Position numbers and translations under genes: made by a program | Shown here: positions 58,507 through 64,000 of the stretch, piece after piece | Layout of the letters: every line of letters begins with the position of its first letter | How positions within the stretch are numbered: position 1 is the stretch's first letter | The notes under the pieces: generated by a model | What the model was told of the DNA's origin: nothing | What the model saw: only the letters and a program-made list of their open reading frames with translations | The model's database searches: none | NCBI RefSeq assembly: GCF_001274535.1 | Contig: NZ_CP012410.1 | Location: 841,126-905,125, forward strand | Direction of reading: 5' to 3' | DNA length: 64,000 nt | Source of the DNA: Leptotrichia sp. oral taxon 212 | GTDB lineage: Bacteria > Fusobacteriota > Fusobacteriia > Fusobacteriales > Leptotrichiaceae

Positions 58507-58529
58507 TTAATGTGATTAATTAACAATAT

Positions 58530-58856
58530 TTATAATGTATGGTATCCTTTCTTATTATGATCTTTCTGTTTTTCTTTATATTTTCTTACTTGTCTTTCAA
58601 GTCTTTCTGATAAGTCGTCAATTGCAGCATACAAATCTGTATTTCTTGCTTCAACCTTAATTTTAGTACCGCTTGCATAAACAAGACCATCAGCTTTATG
58701 AACTTCCCCCTCTGACTTTTTCTGCTCAACAGTCAGGACAACATCGACTTCAGTTATAGCATCTGTATACTTGAAGATTTTACTAATTTTTTCCTCAGTA
58801 TAATTTTTAATTGCATCTGTAATTTTCAATTGCTTTCCGCTAACAATGATTTTCAT
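58530..58856 (-). CDS. hpf: Short ribosome hibernation-promoting factor
   Basis: A single HPF/RaiA domain of 108 residues: MKIIVSGKQLKITDAIKNYTE, DAITEVDVVLTVEQ and EARNTDLYAAIDDLSERLERQ. It has no C-terminal dimerisation domain, so it is the short type. The protein docks on ribosomes in stationary phase. It has its own promoter on the minus strand. Confidence 0.94.
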   Translation of the reverse strand: MKIIVSGKQLKITDAIKNYTEEKISKIFKYTDAITEVDVVLTVEQKKSEGEVHKADGLVYASGTKIKVEARNTDLYAAIDDLSERLERQVRKYKEKQKDHNKKGYHTL

Positions 58857-58888
58857 AAAAAATCACTCCTCTCTTAATTGTCATTAAT

Positions 58889-58917
58889 ATTATACCCTCA
58901 GAAATTATATAAGTCAA
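58889..58917 (-). promoter_or_regulatory. hpf promoter
   Basis: On the minus strand TTGACT (58917-58912) and TATAAT (58894-58889) are 17 bases apart, about 30 bases before the start codon. Confidence 0.75.
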
Positions 58918-59015
58918 TAATGTTAACTGGAAGCATCATATTTATTTTTAATGTGTAGATTAATAATAAAAATAAATAAAATGGCTGTCAAATGCCAAAA
59001 AAATTATAATGACTA

Positions 59016-59043
59016 TTGATTATAAGAAAAAATGTGATAAAAT
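59016..59043 (+). promoter_or_regulatory. ridA promoter
   Basis: TTGATT (59016-59021) and TAAAAT (59038-59043) are 16 bases apart, with TGA before the -10 box (extended -10). Confidence 0.5.
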
Positions 59044-59084
59044 AATAGAAGAAAAACAAATTTAAAAATCTTGGAGGTAAAAAA

Positions 59085-59447
59085 ATGAAAAAAATTCCTG
59101 AGGCAGTAGGGCCTTATTCAGCCTACAGATTAGTAGGAGATTATTTATATATCTCGGGACAGTTAGGGATAAACCCTGAAACTCAAGCGATTGACTCTGA
59201 TACAGTAGAAGGGCAGGCAAAACAGGCACTTGAAAATATGAAGGCAATTCTTGAGAATAACGGATTGACAATGAATAATGTCATAAAAACGACAGTATTG
59301 CTTGATAATATTGTAGACTTTGTAGCTGTAAATAAAATTTATGCTGAATATTTTGAAGCACCTTATCCGGCAAGATCAGCTTTTGAAGTTGGTAAACTTC
59401 CTAAAGAAGGACTTGTTGAAATAGAAGCAATTGCTTACGTAAAATAA
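59085..59447 (+). CDS. ridA: RidA-family enamine/imine deaminase
   Basis: A 120-residue RidA protein with AVGPYSAYRLVGDYLYISGQLG, NNVIKTTVLLDNI, the catalytic Arg in YPARSAFEVG and the closing EIEAIAYVK. It hydrolyses reactive 2-aminoacrylate-type imines formed by PLP enzymes, including cysteine lyases. GGAGG lies before the ATG. It sits next to the sulfur amino acid locus but has its own promoter and terminator. Confidence 0.96.
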   Translation: MKKIPEAVGPYSAYRLVGDYLYISGQLGINPETQAIDSDTVEGQAKQALENMKAILENNGLTMNNVIKTTVLLDNIVDFVAVNKIYAEYFEAPYPARSAFEVGKLPKEGLVEIEAIAYVK

Positions 59448-59467
59448 AAATTTATATTATAATGTCA

Positions 59468-59503
59468 AAACCTCTTATATATAAAATATATGGGAGGTTT
59501 AAT
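59468..59503 (+). terminator. Probable ridA terminator
   Basis: AAACCTC (59468-59474) pairs with GAGGTTT (59494-59500), with AT-rich inner pairing. The T run is short, so strength is doubtful. Confidence 0.45.
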
Positions 59504-59512
59504 ATATTATAT

Positions 59513-59541
59513 TTGAAATTAATTTATAAATTTAGTATAAT
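59513..59541 (+). promoter_or_regulatory. Promoter of the leader peptide and sulfur-uptake operon
   Basis: TTGAAA (59513-59518) and TATAAT (59536-59541) with 17 bases between them. Transcription would start near 59548, about 45 bases before the leader ORF. Confidence 0.75.
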
Positions 59542-59591
59542 CAATTTAGTAAAATTGAAATAAAAAATATAACTAAAAATGGAGGAAAAAA

Positions 59592-59636
59592 ATGAAAAGA
59601 TTTAGAGAATCAATGTGTTGCTATATGAAATTGTAA
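59592..59636 (+). CDS. Cys-Cys leader peptide of an attenuator
   Basis: GGAGGA (59581-59586) precedes ATG 59592 by 5 bases and the frame encodes MKRFRESMCCYMKL, then TAA. It has adjacent Cys codons TGT-TGC (59616-59621) and three Met codons in 14. Two hairpins follow before the amidohydrolase and Met-type transporter genes. Such arrangements let ribosome speed at rare charged tRNAs choose between terminator and antiterminator. Cys (or Met) would be the sensed amino acid. It is not long enough to be a functional protein in the usual sense. Confidence 0.7.
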   Translation: MKRFRESMCCYMKL

Positions 59637-59660
59637 GTTTGCTGCTTAATGTTATTGATA

Positions 59661-59702
59661 GTTAGGTGCAAGCTTATTTGTGTTTATATAGCTGCACCTG
59701 AC
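59661..59702 (+). promoter_or_regulatory. Leader hairpin 1 (possible pause or antiterminator stem)
   Basis: GTT-AGGTGC-(A)-AGC (59661-59673) pairs with GCT-GCACCT-GAC (59691-59702), about 12 pairs with one bulged A and a 17-base loop. It has no T run, so it is not itself a terminator. Confidence 0.65.
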
Positions 59703-59726
59703 AACTCTAAATTTTAAATGATATAT

Positions 59727-59763
59727 GAGCTTTCAGGTAATATAATGAAAGCTCTTTTATTTT
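59727..59763 (+). terminator. Leader terminator (attenuator)
   Basis: GAGCTTTCA (59727-59735) pairs perfectly with TGAAAGCTC (59746-59754), loop of ten bases, then TTTTATTTT. It lies between the leader ORF and the first structural gene with no other promoter of note in between. Confidence 0.85.
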
Positions 59764-59840
59764 GAAAAAAAGTTGTGGCTATATAGAATCAAATTTATTA
59801 TAGTATAAGTTATTAAGTGATTGTTGAAAGGAGATACTAA

Positions 59841-60992
59841 ATGAGAGAAAAAGAAGATTTACAGGAAATTCTTGAAAAAGAATTTAAATGGTTTCATAAA
59901 AATCCTGAGTTATCCTTTGAAGAATATGAAACAACAAAAAGGATTAAAGAAATTTTGAAAAGAGAAAACATTGAAATACTGGATATTCCTTTGAAAACAG
60001 GAGTAGTTGCAATAGTAAGAGGAAAAGAAGAAGGACCTGTCATTGCAGTTAGAGGTGATATTGATGCTCTTCCTATACAGGAAGAAACAGATTTAAGCTA
60101 CAAATCTAGAGTAAAAGGGAAAATGCATGCATGTGGACACGATTATCATCTGACATCAATTATAGGAACAGCAATTTTACTAAGAGATAATGCTGATAAA
60201 ATAAAAGGTACCGTTAAACTAATTTTTCAGCCTGCAGAAGAAATATTTTCGGGAGCCCTGCATATAATAGAAAGTGGAGTATTAGATGATGTGAATTTAA
60301 TTTTTGGAATTCATTGTACAAGAGAGTTTCCATTGGGAACAGTGGGAATTCGTAAAGGAAGTGTATCAGCGGCTGTTGACAGATTTAAGATTGAATTAAA
60401 AGGTTTTGGAACTCATGCGGCACATCCTGAATTAGGAAAAGATCCAATTGTAGCAGGAAGCACTCTTGTAAATTCTTTACAAACAATAATCAGTAGAAAT
60501 ATAAATCCATTTTCAGTTGGATTAATAAGTGTGACCCATTTTTCATCAGGAAATACATGGAATGTGATACCTGAAGCAGCTTTTATTGAAGGAACAGTCA
60601 GAACATTGGATAAAAATCAGAGAAAATTTATTAAAGAAAGAATTTATGATGTTGCCAAATATATTTCAGAGGCTTATCAGATTAAAGAAGAAATAGAATG
60701 GATTACAGGACCGCCGGCAGCTGATAATAATGAAGAGTGGAGTGAATTTGCAAAAAAAGTTGCTAAAAAGAGAAATTTGATTGTAGAATCTTCCGTGAAA
60801 ACACTTGGAGGAAAAGATTTCGCATTTTATCAGGAGAAAATAAAAGGGGTATTTATTCATATAGGAACGGATAAATCATATCCTAATCATCACCCAAAGT
60901 TTAAGATTAATCCAAAAGCCTTATCCTTAACATCAGGATTTCTGGCAGAGCTTTTATTAAAGGCAACAAATGAACTAAACGAAGAGAAATAA
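59841..60992 (+). CDS. M20 amidohydrolase (YxeP/N-acyl-amino acid deacylase type)
   Basis: The M20D motifs are RGDIDALPIQEET, HACGHDYHLT (metal ligands) and QPAEEIFSGA, with the dimerisation domain in the middle. In Bacillus subtilis relatives of this family remove acetyl groups from N-acetyl-cysteine-type compounds in sulfur operons; others are hippurate or aminoacyl hydrolases. The neighbouring Met/Cys transporter and the Cys leader favour a sulfur-compound deacylase (inference). AAAGGAG lies 9 bases before the ATG. Length 383 residues. Confidence 0.88.
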   Translation: MREKEDLQEILEKEFKWFHKNPELSFEEYETTKRIKEILKRENIEILDIPLKTGVVAIVRGKEEGPVIAVRGDIDALPIQEETDLSYKSRVKGKMHACGHDYHLTSIIGTAILLRDNADKIKGTVKLIFQPAEEIFSGALHIIESGVLDDVNLIFGIHCTREFPLGTVGIRKGSVSAAVDRFKIELKGFGTHAAHPELGKDPIVAGSTLVNSLQTIISRNINPFSVGLISVTHFSSGNTWNVIPEAAFIEGTVRTLDKNQRKFIKERIYDVAKYISEAYQIKEEIEWITGPPAADNNEEWSEFAKKVAKKRNLIVESSVKTLGGKDFAFYQEKIKGVFIHIGTDKSYPNHHPKFKINPKALSLTSGFLAELLLKATNELNEEK

Positions 60993-61083
60993 ACAGACTG
61001 TAATATATAGTAAAAAAGATTATTTATAATAATGAAAAAATTAAATTAATTTATAAAAAATAAAATATATATGGAGGTAAAAA

Positions 61084-61914
61084 ATGAAAAGAAGATTATT
61101 AACAGTAGTTTCAGCAATATTAGTATTATTTGTGGTGGCAAGTTGCGGAAAGAAAAACGGAACGGATACAGGTAATGGTTCAGATAAAAAGATTGTAAAG
61201 TATGGTAAGGCAGCAGGACCTTATACAGTATTATTTGAACAGGCTATTATCCCAATTTTGGAAAAAAAGGGATATAAATTTGAAGTTGTTGAATTTTCAG
61301 ATTTATTGCAAAATGATACAGCTTTAAACGAAGGTGATATAGATGTCAATGTAGAACAGCATACAGCATATATGAACAATTTTAATGAATCTCAGAAAGG
61401 TAATTTAGTTGCCTTGACACCTATTCCGACAGTTCCAGCAGGTATTTTTTCAAGTAAACATAAAAGTCTTAATGAATTAAAAAACGGAGCGAAAATTGCA
61501 ATACCTAGTGATGCATCGAATGCTGCAAGAGGTTATGCTCTTTTACAGAAAGCAGGATGGATAAAATTGAATGAAAATGTAGAAATTGCAAAAGCGACTC
61601 AAAAGGATATAAAGGAAAATCCTCATAAATTAGAAATAGTTGAAATGGATTCATCAAATATTCCACGTTCGCTAGATGACTTTGATTTTGCGGTTATTCC
61701 AGGAAGTATAGTTTATAATGCAGGGATAGATGCTTCTACAGTACTTTTACAGGAAAATATCCTACCGCATCTGCTTTTACAGGTTGTTGTAAAAAAAGGT
61801 AATGAAAATAGTGAGTGGGCAAAAGCTATAGTAGAAGCTTATCATTCAGATGAATTTAAAAAATATCTGGATGAAAATAATAAGGGATTATGGTTTGTTC
61901 CTGAAAATAAATAG
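61084..61914 (+). CDS. metQ: MetQ/NlpA-family substrate-binding lipoprotein
   Basis: The signal peptide ends in a lipobox VASC (Cys21), so the protein is lipid-anchored. The domain starts IVKYGKAAGPYTVLFEQ and has VVEFSDLLQNDTALNEGDIDVN, VEQHTAYM and IAIPSDASNAARGYALLQKAGW, typical of NlpA. It binds methionine or a related sulfur amino acid or derivative such as cystine. It is followed by metN and metI with a long hairpin in between. Confidence 0.93.
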   Translation: MKRRLLTVVSAILVLFVVASCGKKNGTDTGNGSDKKIVKYGKAAGPYTVLFEQAIIPILEKKGYKFEVVEFSDLLQNDTALNEGDIDVNVEQHTAYMNNFNESQKGNLVALTPIPTVPAGIFSSKHKSLNELKNGAKIAIPSDASNAARGYALLQKAGWIKLNENVEIAKATQKDIKENPHKLEIVEMDSSNIPRSLDDFDFAVIPGSIVYNAGIDASTVLLQENILPHLLLQVVVKKGNENSEWAKAIVEAYHSDEFKKYLDENNKGLWFVPENK

Positions 61915-61947
61915 GAAATTAAATAAAATGAGAATATAATGACTAAA

Positions 61948-62006
61948 TAGAACATGATCTTTAAATCTGAAAAATTTTGTTTATAATGATTTTAGGTCGT
62001 GTTCTA
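61948..62006 (+). other. Long hairpin between metQ and metN
   Basis: TAGAACATGATC (61948-61959) pairs imperfectly, with G-T wobbles, with GGTCGTGTTCTA (61995-62006). A second inner segment TTTAAATC/GATTTTAG adds to it. Only TTTT follows. It could reduce read-through or protect the metQ message so that more binding protein than transporter is made. Confidence 0.55.
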
Positions 62007-62042
62007 AATTTTAAAAAGAACCCAAGGAAAGGAAAAAAGACA

Positions 62043-63059
62043 GTGATTGAAATTTTAAATGTTGAAAAAGTATTTAAAAACAAAAAATCAGAAGTTCATG
62101 CTTTAAGAAATGTTTCTTTAAAGGTAGAAAAAGGAGATATTTTTGGAATAGTTGGATATTCCGGTGCTGGTAAATCAACTTTGTTACGTCTAGTAAATTT
62201 GCTTGAAAAACCTACTAGTGGAAGTGTAAAAATAGAAGAAAGAGAAATTATAAATTTATCAGAAAAAGAACTTAACATATTAAGAAAAAATATAGGAATG
62301 GTTTTTCAGCAATTTAATTTGCTGGAATCACAGACAGTCTATCAAAATTTAAAAATACCTCTTATAATTTCTGAGACTCCTAAAAATAGCATAGATAAGA
62401 GGATAGAAGAATTACTTGATTTTGTTGGGCTGAAAGATAAGAAAAATTCATCTGTTTCAAAACTTTCAGGAGGTCAGAAACAAAGAATAGGTATAGCTAG
62501 AGCATTAGCTACACATCCAAAAATTCTTCTTTGCGATGAAGCTACAAGTGCTCTTGATCCGAAAACTACAAAGTCTATTCTTCAATTACTGAAAAAAATA
62601 AATAATGAATTTGGTATTACAATACTTCTCATTACTCATGAAATGGAAGTAGTAAAGGAAATATGCAATAAGGTGGCTGTAATGCAGGATGGCGAAATAA
62701 AGGAACAGGGAAATATTATTGAAATTTTTACAAATCCTCAGGAGAATATTACAAAAAACTTTATAAGTTCAATTATTAATAACAATATACCTGAATCTTT
62801 AAAAGAAGAACTGGATTTAAACCTGCCTGTTGTAAAATTGACATTTCTGGGAGAAAAATCTGGGCAACCTTTAATATCTGAAATAAACAAAAAATTTGAT
62901 ATAAGTACAAAAATATTATCTGCATCAGTAAATGAACTTAGTAATACTATATTAGGAGTTCTTGTTGTACAGCTTGAAGGAAATCCAGCAATTATAAATG
63001 AAGTTGAGGAGTTTATAAAAAATAGAGGAGTAAAAATTGAAAGGATGGAAATAATATGA
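62043..63059 (+). CDS. metN: MetN-type methionine ABC transporter ATP-binding protein
   Basis: Walker A GYSGAGKST, Q-loop FQQFNLLESQTV, signature LSGGQKQRIGIARAL and Walker B LLCDEATSALD. Residues about 265-339 form the NIL regulatory domain that binds the amino acid and shuts the transporter. I chose GTG 62043, giving the usual MIEILNVEKVF start behind AAAGGAA; a frame to 61977 overlaps the hairpin. It overlaps metI by four bases. Confidence 0.94.
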   Translation: MIEILNVEKVFKNKKSEVHALRNVSLKVEKGDIFGIVGYSGAGKSTLLRLVNLLEKPTSGSVKIEEREIINLSEKELNILRKNIGMVFQQFNLLESQTVYQNLKIPLIISETPKNSIDKRIEELLDFVGLKDKKNSSVSKLSGGQKQRIGIARALATHPKILLCDEATSALDPKTTKSILQLLKKINNEFGITILLITHEMEVVKEICNKVAVMQDGEIKEQGNIIEIFTNPQENITKNFISSIINNNIPESLKEELDLNLPVVKLTFLGEKSGQPLISEINKKFDISTKILSASVNELSNTILGVLVVQLEGNPAIINEVEEFIKNRGVKIERMEII

Positions 63060-63724
63060 TTGAAAAATGGTTGAATATAACTTCGGACAAATTAATGACA
63101 TCAGCAATACAGACTGTTTATATGGTGGGATGGTCACTGTTTTTTGGAGCCTTCATTGGAATACCTCTTGGGCTTATACTTGTTTTAACAAGAAAAGGAG
63201 GATTGAGAGAAAATAAAATTGTATATTTTATTATAAATACAGCGGTTAATCTTGTACGTTCAGTTCCTTTTATAATATTACTTGTATTTATAGCACCTTT
63301 GACTAAAATTATTGTAGGAACAAGAATTGGTACAAATGCGGCAATTGTTCCTCTCGTATTCTTTATATCTCCTTATTTGTCAAGGTTGATAGAAAGTTCT
63401 CTTCTAGAAGTTAAACCTGGAATTTTAGAAGCCGCTAAAGCAATGGGAGCCAATACATGGCAAATAATAATATATTTTTTACTACCGGAAGCCAAAGCTT
63501 CTTTAATCCTTTCGTTTACAACAGGAACAATTGGTCTATTAGGAGCAACAGCTATGGCCGGAACAATTGGCGGTGGTGGAGTAGGAGATTTGGCTCTTAC
63601 TTATGGATATCAGCGATTTAATAATACTTTGATGTTTGTAACTGTAATTATTCTTATAATAATAGTTCAGTCTATACAGTCGTTTGGTAACTGGATTGCT
63701 GCAAGAATAAGAGAAAATAACTAA
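63056..63724 (+). CDS. metI: MetI-type ABC transporter permease
   Basis: Five membrane segments in 222 residues. The family motifs NLVRSVPFIILLV and KPGILEAAKAMGANTWQII (coupling helix EAA loop) are present, with ATAMAGTIGGGGVGDLAL near the end. It forms the channel of the MetNIQ importer. ATG lies in the metN stop. Confidence 0.95.
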   Translation: MIEKWLNITSDKLMTSAIQTVYMVGWSLFFGAFIGIPLGLILVLTRKGGLRENKIVYFIINTAVNLVRSVPFIILLVFIAPLTKIIVGTRIGTNAAIVPLVFFISPYLSRLIESSLLEVKPGILEAAKAMGANTWQIIIYFLLPEAKASLILSFTTGTIGLLGATAMAGTIGGGGVGDLALTYGYQRFNNTLMFVTVIILIIIVQSIQSFGNWIAARIRENN

Positions 63725-63773
63725 TGGGTCTGTCTCAAAAAGAAAACTTAAAAATTAATGTGAAAAACTATAT

Positions 63774-63824
63774 ATGGTCTTTAAACTTAAAAATAAAATT
63801 ATAGAGTTTAGAGATCATTTTTTT
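63774..63824 (+). terminator. Terminator of the sulfur-uptake operon
   Basis: A 14-pair stem (with two G-T pairs) between ATGGTCTTTAAACT (63774-63787) and AGTTTAGAGATCAT (63805-63818) is followed by T7. Confidence 0.85.
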
Positions 63825-63957
63825 GTATCACATAAAATTTGCATTTAGAACAAGAATATATATGAGTAATAAAATTTAAAAAGATTTCTATATATAAAAA
63901 AAACTTCAAAAAAAAGATTAATATAACGGAATTAAAAGGAATTGATATTATTTTTTC

Positions 63958-63986
63958 TTGCAAAGTTCTAAGGAATTTAGTAAAAT
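63958..63986 (+). promoter_or_regulatory. Candidate promoter for a gene beyond the window
   Basis: TTGCAA (63958-63963) and TAAAAT (63981-63986) are 17 bases apart. The bases 63825-63957 hold no gene that I can see. Confidence 0.5.
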
Positions 63987-64000
63987 GTAATTGATTATTC

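Noticed and set aside
59592-59763. T-box riboswitch reading of the leader before the amidohydrolase
   Set aside because: No T-box antiterminator sequence (TGGNACCGCG-like) is present, while a leader ORF with a good binding site is.

Overview
The window looks like a low-GC, AT-rich chromosome segment from a diderm anaerobe of the Fusobacteriota, most likely a Leptotrichia relative (inference). The evidence is strongly A/T-biased codons, clean AGGAGG ribosome binding sites, predicted signal peptides on many products, Lol-type lipoprotein sorting genes, a mevalonate-type HMG-CoA synthase/reductase pair, and tandem DKNYY-family membrane proteins. I saw no rRNA, tRNA or CRISPR array. Most of the window is ordinary chromosomal housekeeping in short operons. 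The region 37.7-41.7 kb is clearly accessory and decayed.

Layout. 1-5.8 kb: an array of DKNYY membrane proteins (the first runs off the left edge) with one GNAT acetyltransferase. 6.0-11.4 kb: a Zn/Mn-type ABC importer operon with two binding-protein-like genes, one of them apparently metal-blind, and two small secreted proteins predicted to start with histidine after signal-peptide cleavage. 11.6-19.4 kb: DinG-type helicase with an N-terminal RadC/JAB-like domain, PgpH (cyclic-di-AMP phosphodiesterase family), YbeY, a DgkA-PAP2 fusion, an unrecognised four-repeat protein and manganese pyrophosphatase. 19.4-23.1 kb: an ABC-2 exporter and a secreted cyclophilin. 23.3-25.3 kb: groES-groEL behind a CIRCE operator. 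25.5-29.3 kb (minus strand): a MarR-controlled flavin reductase and the mvaS-mvaA operon.

29.7-37.5 kb holds secreted and surface proteins: an LprI-like protein, a small unknown, three SH3-type proteins and two M13 metallopeptidases. 37.7-41.7 kb is a graveyard of toxin-tail remnants, each followed by a candidate immunity gene, with a lone insertion-sequence end and several broken genes. 41.9-47.3 kb (minus strand): lacZ and an EF-G-like GTPase. 47.5-56.2 kb is a long cell-envelope operon: mreC, a LolA-like carrier, a frameshifted recO, ptsN-type EIIA, nrdR, an FtsB/DivIC-like protein, an HtrA-type protease, a LolC/LolD-type transporter, dinB and a 49-residue protein. 56.3-59.5 kb: a PepD-type dipeptidase, RNase M5, short HPF and RidA.

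The most interesting regulatory find is at 59.5-59.8 kb. A consensus promoter drives a 14-codon ORF with adjacent Cys codons (MKRFRESMCCYMKL), followed by two hairpins, the second a textbook terminator. It lies just upstream of an M20 amidohydrolase and a MetQ-MetN-MetI importer. This looks like a cysteine-sensing attenuator for sulfur amino acid salvage. All function assignments rest on motif recognition by eye; no database search was run.
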